From Arhodomonas sp052060015 (GTDB lineage: Bacteria > Pseudomonadota > Gammaproteobacteria > Nitrococcales > Nitrococcaceae), in assembly GCF_052060015.1 (NCBI RefSeq), contig NZ_JBPODZ010000001.1:496001-560000 (forward strand): a stretch of 64,000 nucleotides of DNA, written 5' to 3'. The stretch's first letter is position 1. Every line of letters begins with the position of its first letter. Of the stretch, positions 37,359-44,502 are shown piece after piece. A program made the position numbers and the translations under genes. Below the pieces are notes generated by a model. The model did no database searches, was not told where the DNA came from, and saw only the letters and a program-made list of their open reading frames with translations.

Positions 37359-37498
37359 TGAGTGATGTCGGGAACGCCGGCGCGGCCGGTGGATTGCGTA
37401 GGCGGGAGAGTGTACTCAATGGTCCCCGCCCACGGAAGCGCCGGGCACGGCGGGGCCAGTTCTGGCATCATTGCCGCCTCCACGGTGAGGGAGCGTAA

Positions 37499-38125
37499 AT
37501 GGGGGGCGAAGCCAACGCGAACATCGCGCCGGTGACCGGGGGGGCGACCCTGGCGGCGGCGCTGGCAGTCTACGAGCGGGTGTTCCCGGGCCGGGAGCGC
37601 GAGCCCCGCGAGTCCATCGAGGCGCGGATAGCGGCGGGTCGCTATGAATGCCTCGCCTTGTCGCCATCCCCCGGCGCCGTGGCGGCAATGAGTATCACCG
37701 ACCAAAGGCCGATGCTGGGATGCACGGTGCTGACCTTCCTGGCCGTCGCCCCGGAGCGACGCCGGCAGGGGCTCGGTACTACGCTGCTGTCCGCCGTGAT
37801 CGAGCGCTTCCGTGCCGGCGGCCCCGGCCACTGGTTGTTCGTGGAGGCACGGCAACGGCCGGCACGCCTGTATCGCCGCTGCGGTTTCCGACGATTGGCG
37901 ATGGATTATCATGTGCCCCACTACGGTGCCGAGGCCGGCTGCGAGGCGATGTCGCTGATGGCCCTCCCGCGGGCCGCTGACCATGCCGCCACGGTGGACG
38001 GTGCGTTGGTCGCGGCGATGGTGCGCGATGCCTTCGTCGACGGCTATGGCCTTGAGCCGGGAGATGCCCGGCTCGCCGCGCAACTGGCACGAATACCTGC
38101 GAGGGTGGAGTTGGAAGGATGCTGA
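37499..38125 (+). CDS. GNAT family N-acetyltransferase
   Basis: A 208-residue protein whose first 140 residues form a GNAT domain. The acetyl-CoA loop is RRRQGLGTTLL (Q90-G91-L92-G93), and the motif B end is RPARLYRRCGFRRLAMDYHVPHY. The C-terminal 60 residues are an extra helical extension. Its stop overlaps the aminopropyltransferase start by seven bases, so the two are translationally coupled. A polyamine acceptor is therefore plausible but not shown by sequence. A GGGAGC ribosome site lies upstream. It is divergent from mfd. Confidence 0.82.
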   Translation: MGGEANANIAPVTGGATLAAALAVYERVFPGREREPRESIEARIAAGRYECLALSPSPGAVAAMSITDQRPMLGCTVLTFLAVAPERRRQGLGTTLLSAVIERFRAGGPGHWLFVEARQRPARLYRRCGFRRLAMDYHVPHYGAEAGCEAMSLMALPRAADHAATVDGALVAAMVRDAFVDGYGLEPGDARLAAQLARIPARVELEGC

Positions 38126-38991
38126 GCTTCGGACAACACAGCGAGGACGGTGACTGGGTGGAGCACCGCGTCGATACAGTGATTGCCGCCGGCGAGACCG
38201 ACTATCAGTCCTACCTGTTCTTCCGTTCGCCGGTCCATGGCGTGTGCGTGGCCCTGGACGGCGATATACAGTCCTGCGCCGAGGACGAGGCGATCTATCA
38301 CGAGGCGCTGGTCCACCCCGCCATGCTGCTCCATCCCGACCCCCGTCGCGTGCTCATCATGGGTGGGGGCGAGGGCGCCACCGCGCGGGAAGTGCTCCGC
38401 CATCCCGGTGTAGGCGAGGTGGTGATGGTCGATATCGACCGGCGCTTCGTCGAGCTCTGCGGCGAGCATCTTGCCAGCTGGAACGCCGAGGCCTTCGCCG
38501 ATCCGCGCTTGACCGTGCTCTGTCGGGATATCAACGAGTACCTGTGCGAGCCGGGGCCCGGCTTCGACGTGGTCATCGGCGATCTGGTCGATTTCAGCGA
38601 TCCCGCCGACCCGGCGGCGGCGCTGTACAGTGACCCGCTCTACGCACGGCTGCGGCCGCGCCTCGAACCCGGGGCCGTTGTGGCCACCCAGGCCGGCGGC
38701 GTCACGACCTCCCGGACCGCCGCCCATGCGCACGTTCGCGCCACGCTGAGGCGGGCATTCGCCGGCGTTGCCAGCTACGGGGTGGTGGTACCGAGCTTCT
38801 ATCACCTGTGGAGCTACGTGGTGGCCTCCGATGGCCCGCTCCCGGCGGCGGGGGAGCTCCCCCTGGAGCGCTTCTCCCACCGTGCCGCCGAGCGGGGGTT
38901 GAGCCTGCCGGCGACCGGCGCCGTCCATCTCGCCACGGCGTTCTCTTTGCCGGCGGCCATCGCCGACTCCCTCGATCAACCCGGAAGCTGA
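38119..38991 (+). CDS. aminopropyltransferase, thermospermine-synthase (ACL5)-like
   Basis: A 290-residue spermidine-synthase-fold enzyme that moves an aminopropyl group from decarboxylated SAM to an amine. The SAM loop is IMGGGEGATAREVL (80-93), with VDIDRRFVEL next. The catalytic Asp155 is in the GDLVD block, as in plant thermospermine synthase ACL5 (GDLADP), not the VDSTDP of ordinary SpeE. The downstream PGAVVATQAGG and YGVVVPSFYHLWSYVVASD also follow ACL5. The acceptor (putrescine, agmatine or spermidine) cannot be fixed. No speD is visible in the window. Confidence 0.88.
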   Translation: MLSFGQHSEDGDWVEHRVDTVIAAGETDYQSYLFFRSPVHGVCVALDGDIQSCAEDEAIYHEALVHPAMLLHPDPRRVLIMGGGEGATAREVLRHPGVGEVVMVDIDRRFVELCGEHLASWNAEAFADPRLTVLCRDINEYLCEPGPGFDVVIGDLVDFSDPADPAAALYSDPLYARLRPRLEPGAVVATQAGGVTTSRTAAHAHVRATLRRAFAGVASYGVVVPSFYHLWSYVVASDGPLPAAGELPLERFSHRAAERGLSLPATGAVHLATAFSLPAAIADSLDQPGS

Positions 38992-38998
38992 ACGGATT

Positions 38999-39919
38999 AT
39001 GTCGACGCTGCGCTATCAGTTGCTGCCCAACCGGACCCCGGAGTCGGCAGATGTCATCGTACTGCCGCTGCCTCACGAGCAGACCGTCTCCTACAAACCG
39101 GGCACGCGCAATGGCCCGGAGGCCATCCTCGACGCCAGCGCCCAGCTGGAATACTACGAGGAGGACGGTGGGTGGTCGCCGTTTCTCCACATGGGGATCT
39201 CGGTGCTGCCGGCCATGGAGAAGCAGCTCTACGAGGTGGCAGAGGACTACCATCGGCGTGTGACTCAGGGCACTGCGACCCTACCCGCCCAGGCGCTGCT
39301 GCTGGCCCTCGGTGGCGAGCATTCGCTCACCCCGTCGCTGGTGGCGGGCCGAATGCCGGAACCTGGAACGGTGGTATGCCTGGATGCCCATGCCGATCTC
39401 CGCCCCCGCTTCGAGGGCAGCGAGCACAGCCACGCCTGCCCCATGCACCACGTCCGCGCGGCCGGCCATCGGGTCATCCTTATCGGGGTGCGTTCGCTGA
39501 TGGACCGAGAGGCCGAACGCGTCCGCGAGGACGATGGCATCGAGTGTCACGCCGACCGTGACCTGCGCCGTCCCGGCGCCTGGGAGGCCCTGATCGAGCG
39601 TCTGGGACGACTGGAGGGGCCGGTATGGCTGAGCGTGGACATGGACGCCTTCGACCCGGCCCTGGTCTCCGGCGTGGGCACGCCGCAGCCCGGCGGCCTG
39701 GACTGGTATCGCGTCGTCGAGGTGGTGGAAGCGGTCATCGGCAATCCGTCGATCGACCTCCGCGGTTGCGATATCGTCGAGCTCATTCCGGAGCCGAGCT
39801 GCGTCTCGGAGATGACCGCCGCCAAGTTGAGCCAGCGGATGATCTCCTGTTGGGGGCGCCATGCGGGTTACCCCGAACGCCCCGCCATCGGCAGCCAGAG
39901 CGAGGTGGACTATGAGTGA
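38999..39919 (+). CDS. speB: agmatinase-family ureohydrolase
   Basis: A 306-residue manganese ureohydrolase. Metal ligands are His108 (GGEH), Asp129, His131 and Asp133 (DAHAD), and Asp214 and Asp216 (SVDMDAFDP). The N-terminal NGPEAILDASAQLEYYEEDGG resembles archaeal and thermophile agmatinases. It could form putrescine from agmatine, or remove urea from N1-aminopropylagmatine to give spermidine. The neighbouring aminopropyltransferase makes the second reaction plausible. It begins seven bases after that gene and overlaps the next by eight. Confidence 0.9.
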   Translation: MSTLRYQLLPNRTPESADVIVLPLPHEQTVSYKPGTRNGPEAILDASAQLEYYEEDGGWSPFLHMGISVLPAMEKQLYEVAEDYHRRVTQGTATLPAQALLLALGGEHSLTPSLVAGRMPEPGTVVCLDAHADLRPRFEGSEHSHACPMHHVRAAGHRVILIGVRSLMDREAERVREDDGIECHADRDLRRPGAWEALIERLGRLEGPVWLSVDMDAFDPALVSGVGTPQPGGLDWYRVVEVVEAVIGNPSIDLRGCDIVELIPEPSCVSEMTAAKLSQRMISCWGRHAGYPERPAIGSQSEVDYE

Positions 39920-40922
39920 CGCGCTGCCGGTGTTTGTGCCGGCGGAGCACGCGGCGCACCAACCCCGGTGGGATTTCTCCGATGGTCATCCTCCCGTGGC
40001 CTATCCCGAGGTGGCTGCCCGGATCGAGCAGGTGCACGCGGGCCTGGAGCGGACCGGGCTACTGTCCGTGGAAACGGTCTCCGGCGCGGCCGAGGCGGCG
40101 GTAGCGGAGCTACACGACGGCGACTACGTCGCCTTCCTGCGCGAGCTCTGTGAGCGCCTTGGACCGGAGGAGGAATACATCCCCAGCATCTTCCACGGTG
40201 ATCTGCGCGGGGGACCCCTGCGCTTTCGCGGCGGGATGTATACCGCAGAGATCGGCTCGCCGCTGACCCGCGGTGCCTACACCGCCGCCCTTCGCTCCGC
40301 CGAGGCCGCCCGGCGAGCCGCCGCCCGGGTCCGCGAACGCGGCGGCACGGCCGTCGCCCTGTGTCGCCCCCCGGGACACCACGCCGGACGCCGGCGCTAC
40401 GGCGGCTACTGCCTGTTCAACAACGCCTATATCGCCGCCCGCGTGCTGGCGGAAGGGGGGCAGTGCTGCCCGGTCCTGGACGTCGACTACCACCTGGGGG
40501 ACGGCAGCGCCGAGCTGGCGGATTCGGCCTGCCCGTACTTCTCCCTGCACGCCGATCCGTGGAGGAATTATCCGCACCTGGACGCCCGATGGGTGGCTCC
40601 GAAGGACGCACACCTGACCACGCTGGGCGACGGCACCGACGGCGCCACCTACCGGCAAGCCCTCGAGGGGACGCTGGAGGCCCTCGCGCGGAGCGATCCG
40701 GACGCCCTGGTCCTGTCCTTGGGTTTTGACACGGCCGCCACCGACACCATCCAGGACGATTCGGTGCTCCTGACGGTGGCCGACTTCGAGGCCCTGGGGG
40801 CACGCATCGGTGCTATCGGCCGACCCCTGGTGGTGGTGCTCGAGGGCGGCTACGACGTGGCGGGACTCAGTGGCTATATGGAAGCCTTCGCTCGCGGCCT
40901 GCGGGGCGCAAGCGGGCGCTAG
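39912..40922 (+). CDS. acetylpolyamine amidohydrolase / HDAC-family deacetylase
   Basis: A 336-residue arginase/deacetylase-fold zinc enzyme. The proton-relay His156-His157 lie in RPPGHHAG. Zinc ligands are Asp192, His194 (DVDYHLGDG) and Asp273 (LSLGFD). The oxyanion Tyr314 lies in EGGYD. DYHLGDG replaces the usual DYHHGNG, but the ligands are kept. The context makes acetylpolyamines the likely substrate; deacetylation of small molecules or proteins cannot be excluded. The start overlaps the ureohydrolase stop by eight bases. Confidence 0.88.
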   Translation: MSDALPVFVPAEHAAHQPRWDFSDGHPPVAYPEVAARIEQVHAGLERTGLLSVETVSGAAEAAVAELHDGDYVAFLRELCERLGPEEEYIPSIFHGDLRGGPLRFRGGMYTAEIGSPLTRGAYTAALRSAEAARRAAARVRERGGTAVALCRPPGHHAGRRRYGGYCLFNNAYIAARVLAEGGQCCPVLDVDYHLGDGSAELADSACPYFSLHADPWRNYPHLDARWVAPKDAHLTTLGDGTDGATYRQALEGTLEALARSDPDALVLSLGFDTAATDTIQDDSVLLTVADFEALGARIGAIGRPLVVVLEGGYDVAGLSGYMEAFARGLRGASGR

Positions 40923-41197
40923 GGATCCCGGTGGAGCGGACGCGCGACCGTATGGATGACCCGTTCGCCCTCGAAGTAGACGGTAACCTCCGGGTACTGC
41001 CAGCGCGTGATCGCCGGTTCGCCCACCGGGTCGAGGCGGCGCTGCGGGGAGCCCAGGCGGGCGCGAACGGCCTCCATGGTCGCGCCGTTCGGCGGTGCCG
41101 TGGTGGCCGGCGGCACTGCATCCACGAGGAGGGTCTCGGCAGGCAGCGGTGCCGTAAAGGCCATGCCCAGCAGGGCCGTGAGCATGAGTCGGCGCAT
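40919..41197 (-). CDS. small exported protein, hypothetical
   Basis: A 92-residue protein with a signal peptide (about 1-20, ending PLPAE). The mature part TMEAVRARLGSPQRRLDPVGEPAITRWQYPEVTVYFEGERVIHTV resembles the small SmpA/OmlA-like fold (helix, then strand pairs) but lacks a lipobox. The role is unknown. It converges on the deacetylase gene with a four-base overlap. Confidence 0.6.
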   Translation of the reverse strand: MRRLMLTALLGMAFTAPLPAETLLVDAVPPATTAPPNGATMEAVRARLGSPQRRLDPVGEPAITRWQYPEVTVYFEGERVIHTVARPLHRDP

Positions 41198-41285
41198 GGG
41201 TCCTCTCCGCTGAGAATCTCCGGCGGATCATAGCACCGGCCGATGCGCGGAAAAACCGAGCGCGGCGGCCCCTAGGAGAAGACAT

Positions 41286-41993
41286 TTGGAGTATTCGAAC
41301 CCGTTGCGCGAGGCCCGTCTCGTGCGCCGCTACAAGCGCTTCCTCGCCGACGTCGAATGTGTCGACGGCGAGGCGTTGACCGCGCATTGCCCCAATACCG
41401 GGTCCATGCTGGGCTGTGCCGAGCCCGGCCTGCCGGTGTGGTTGAGTCACTCAGCGCGGGCCGGGCGCAAGTACCCATGGACATGGGAGCAGGTGGCCGT
41501 GCACGGCGGCACCCGGGTGGGCATCCATACCGGACGTACCAACGACATCGTCGCCGAGGCCATCGCGGCCGGGCTGTTCCCCGAGCTCGGCACGATCACG
41601 GCTATTCGGCGGGAGGTGCGGGTACCGCAGGCCGACATGCGCGCCGATTTTCTCCTCGAAGGCGACGACGGCTTCCACTTCGCCGAGGCCAAGAACGTCA
41701 CTGCGGCGGTCAGCGACGGGGTGGCGTTGTTCCCCGATGCCGTCAGTACCCGCGGGAGCCGGCACCTTCACGTGCTGCGCGACCTCGCCGGGGCGGGGCG
41801 GCAGGCGTCACTGATCTTTTGCGTCCAGCGCGATGACGTCACGGAGGTGCGGCCCGCGGATGCCATCGACCCGGACTACGGCGCGGCACTGCGCCAGGCC
41901 CGAGAGGCCGGCGTCGGCGTCTATGCGTTCACTGCAACACCGGATGACCAGGGGATCACCCCGGGTCGCCGGGTCCCCGTGGTCTGTCCCTGA
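41286..41993 (+). CDS. sfsA: SfsA family DNA/RNA-binding nuclease-like protein
   Basis: A 235-residue protein of the SfsA family. The N-terminal OB-like part has LVRRYKRFLADVE and AHCPNTGSMLGCAEPG; the nuclease-like core has GTRVGIHTGRTNDIVAEA and EVRVPQADMRADFLLEG followed by FAEAKNVTA and FPDAVSTRGSRHL. The start is TTG, with a clear TAGGAGAAG ribosome site at 41273-41281, and no ATG fits the family N-terminus. E. coli SfsA affects maltose genes; the biochemical role is open. Confidence 0.93.
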   Translation: MEYSNPLREARLVRRYKRFLADVECVDGEALTAHCPNTGSMLGCAEPGLPVWLSHSARAGRKYPWTWEQVAVHGGTRVGIHTGRTNDIVAEAIAAGLFPELGTITAIRREVRVPQADMRADFLLEGDDGFHFAEAKNVTAAVSDGVALFPDAVSTRGSRHLHVLRDLAGAGRQASLIFCVQRDDVTEVRPADAIDPDYGAALRQAREAGVGVYAFTATPDDQGITPGRRVPVVCP

Positions 41994-42004
41994 GGCGCGT
42001 CGCG

Positions 42005-43252
42005 ATGTTCAAGCCCCTACAGCTATTCATCGGATTGCGTTACACCCGCGCCCGCCGGCGGAATCACTTCGTATCGTTCATTTCGGCCTCGTCCATGCTC
42101 GGGATCGCCATCGGGGTGACCGCGTTGATCACCGTGCTCTCGGTGATGAACGGCTTCGAGACGGAGCTTCGCGAGCGCATTCTCGGCATGGTCTCCCACG
42201 GCACGGTCAGCGGCTACCAACGCCCCCTCCAGGACTGGGAGGCGCTCACCGGCCGGCTGCAGGAACGTGGTGACGTACGCGGGGCGGCGCCCTACGTAGA
42301 CGGGCAGGTGATGCTCACCCGCGGCGGCGAGGTCACCGGCGCCATGGTCCGCGGCATCCTCCCGGCGCAAGAGGGGCGGGTGTCTACCGTGGGGGAGAAC
42401 GTGACCTCCGGATCCCTGCAGGCACTGGAGCCCGGCGACTTCGGGATCGTCCTCGGCCGTGGCCTCGCTGACCGTCTCGGGGTGGGGCGGGGGGATAAGG
42501 TCACGATGGTCACCCCGGAGGCGCGGGCCTCGGCGGCGGGCATCCTGCCACGGCTGCGGCGCTTCGAGGTGGTGGGCGTGTTCTCCGTGGATATGTCCCA
42601 GTACGACAATAACCAGGCGCTGATTCACCTGGAAGACGCCCAGGTGCTGTTCCGGCTCGATGGGGCAGTGACCGGGATCCGGCTCGCCTTCGAGGACCTC
42701 TTCCAGGCACCACGGCTGGTGCGCGGTATCGCCGAGGACCTGCCGGGGATCTACCGAATCTCCGACTGGACCATGCAGAACCGAAACTTCTTCCGCGCCG
42801 TTCAGACCGAGAAGACCGTGATGTTCGTGATCCTGATGCTGATCGTTGGCGTGGCGGCCTTCAACATCGTCTCCACCCTGGTGATGGTGGTGACCGACAA
42901 ACAGTCGGATATCGCCATCCTGCGCACCCTGGGGGCGACACCACGGGGGATTATGGGGATCTTCATCGTTCAGGGGGCCGTACTCGGGGTGGTGGGGACG
43001 TTGCTCGGCGTGGCCGGCGGCACGGCGCTGGCGCTCAACGTGGAAACCATCGTCCCCGCCATCGAGGCTGTGTTCAATACCGAGTTCCTGCCGGCGGACG
43101 TCTATCTTATCAGTGACTTGCCGTCAGAACTTCATTCGGAGGATGTGGTACGGATCACCATCGCGGCCATCGCACTGTCCCTGATCGCCACGCTGTATCC
43201 CGCCTGGCGGGCGTCGCGGGTGGCGCCGGCGGAGGCACTACGCTATGAATGA
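42005..43252 (+). CDS. lolC: lipoprotein-releasing ABC transporter permease LolC/E
   Basis: A 415-residue inner-membrane permease. An N-terminal helix (SSMLGIAIGVTALITVLSVM) is followed by a periplasmic domain (about 60-260) and three C-terminal helices. The MacB-FtsX signature lies in MVVTDKQSDIAILRTLGATPRGIMGIFIVQG. The complex lifts lipoproteins out of the inner membrane to LolA. Only one permease gene precedes lolD, so it may act as a homodimer (LolF-like), or the second gene is elsewhere. Confidence 0.93.
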   Translation: MFKPLQLFIGLRYTRARRRNHFVSFISASSMLGIAIGVTALITVLSVMNGFETELRERILGMVSHGTVSGYQRPLQDWEALTGRLQERGDVRGAAPYVDGQVMLTRGGEVTGAMVRGILPAQEGRVSTVGENVTSGSLQALEPGDFGIVLGRGLADRLGVGRGDKVTMVTPEARASAAGILPRLRRFEVVGVFSVDMSQYDNNQALIHLEDAQVLFRLDGAVTGIRLAFEDLFQAPRLVRGIAEDLPGIYRISDWTMQNRNFFRAVQTEKTVMFVILMLIVGVAAFNIVSTLVMVVTDKQSDIAILRTLGATPRGIMGIFIVQGAVLGVVGTLLGVAGGTALALNVETIVPAIEAVFNTEFLPADVYLISDLPSELHSEDVVRITIAAIALSLIATLYPAWRASRVAPAEALRYE

Positions 43253-43949
43253 GGCCATCGTGCTCGAGGCACGGGATCTCGCGCTCAGCTACCGCGAGGG
43301 GCCGGGGCGGCTGCAGGTCCTCGACGGGGTCTCACTGGCCTTGTCCCGCGGCGAGCGTATCGCCGTGGTCGGGCGTTCCGGCTCCGGCAAGAGCACCTTG
43401 CTGCACCTGCTCGGGGGCCTTGAGGACCCGGAGCGCGGCGAGGTCCGCGTCGACGGCCAGCCGTTGAGCCGCCTCGGCGCCGTCGCCCGCGGACGTCTAC
43501 GCAACCGGGCGCTCGGGTTCGTCTACCAGTTCCATCATCTGCTCGGTGAGTTCACCGCCCTGGAGAACGTGGCGATGCCGTTACTCATCGGCGGCGCGCG
43601 CCCCCGGGACGCGCGAGGGGAGGCACAGGCGATGCTGGAGCGGGTGGGGCTCGCCCCGCGGCAGCGGCACAAGCCCGGCGAGCTCTCCGGCGGGGAACGC
43701 CAGCGCGTGGCCATCGCCCGGGCCCTGGTCACGCGGCCCGCCTGTGTGCTGGCCGATGAGCCCACCGGGAATCTGGATGCCCACACCGCGGCCACCGTGT
43801 TCGCGCTGTTCGAGGAGATGGCCGCCGATCACGGCACCGCCGTCGTGGTGGTCACCCATGACAGCGCCCTGGCCGGCCGGCTCGACCGCGTGCTCACCCT
43901 CGAGGAAGGGCGGTTGCGCGACGCCGGCGACGGCGAAGGTGGGCGATGA
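43245..43949 (+). CDS. lolD: lipoprotein-releasing ABC transporter ATPase
   Basis: A 234-residue ABC ATPase. Walker A is GRSGSGKS, the signature LSGGERQRVAIARAL, Walker B CVLADEPTGNLD and the switch VVVTHD. The LolD-type stretch NRALGFVYQFHHLLGEFTALENVAMPLLI is present. It overlaps lolC by eight bases. The last 56 bases overlap the convergent DUF2062 gene. Confidence 0.95.
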   Translation: MNEAIVLEARDLALSYREGPGRLQVLDGVSLALSRGERIAVVGRSGSGKSTLLHLLGGLEDPERGEVRVDGQPLSRLGAVARGRLRNRALGFVYQFHHLLGEFTALENVAMPLLIGGARPRDARGEAQAMLERVGLAPRQRHKPGELSGGERQRVAIARALVTRPACVLADEPTGNLDAHTAATVFALFEEMAADHGTAVVVVTHDSALAGRLDRVLTLEEGRLRDAGDGEGGR

Positions 43950-44424
43950 TGTAGAGCCGCCAGAGCAGGTGCACCGCGCCATAGCCCGCCAGGGCGACCA
44001 CCATCCCCGTGGCCAGTGAGCCTAGCAGCAGCGGCTTCCAGATCACCGCCACCTCGTTCCAGAACCAGGCGAGAGTGGGCTCGAAGCCGGTGTGAAATAC
44101 CGGCGTGCCGATCAACCAGGTCCCTACCATATAGCTGAAATAGAACATGGGCGGGATGGTCAGCGGGTTGCTGATCCACACCAGGGCCACGGCGAGCACG
44201 AGATTCACCCGGATCAGTATCGCCAGCGCCGCCGCGATGGCCATCTGGCCGGGCAGTGGCAGGAAGGCGGTGAACAGGCCCACGGCGACAGCGCCGGCCA
44301 CCGAACGGCGGTTGAGGTGGAGTAGGAAGGGGTCCTCCAGCATACGGCCCAGCCAGCGCAGATCCCGCCGCCCCTTGATCGCCTTTGGATGCGGCAGATG
44401 ACGCTTTAGAAACCGTCGCGGCAT
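43894..44424 (-). CDS. DUF2062 domain membrane protein
   Basis: A 176-residue protein with several membrane helices (for example VAGAVAVGLFTAFLPLPGQMAIAAALAI) flanked by basic ends. The core SNPLTIPPMFYFSYMVGTWLIG is the DUF2062 signature. The function is unknown. The Met at 44424 (MPRRFLKRHLPHP) was chosen as the family-like start. The gene overlaps the 3' end of lolD by 56 bases on the opposite strand; its last 18 codons are Arg-rich. Confidence 0.82.
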   Translation of the reverse strand: MPRRFLKRHLPHPKAIKGRRDLRWLGRMLEDPFLLHLNRRSVAGAVAVGLFTAFLPLPGQMAIAAALAILIRVNLVLAVALVWISNPLTIPPMFYFSYMVGTWLIGTPVFHTGFEPTLAWFWNEVAVIWKPLLLGSLATGMVVALAGYGAVHLLWRLYIIAHLRRRRRRATALPRG

Positions 44425-44502
44425 TTCCCCTCCCGTAGCCCGGCGCCTATTATCCATGGGCAGGAATCGCGATGACAGTCCCTGCCATGGAGGGCGAAGG
44501 GA

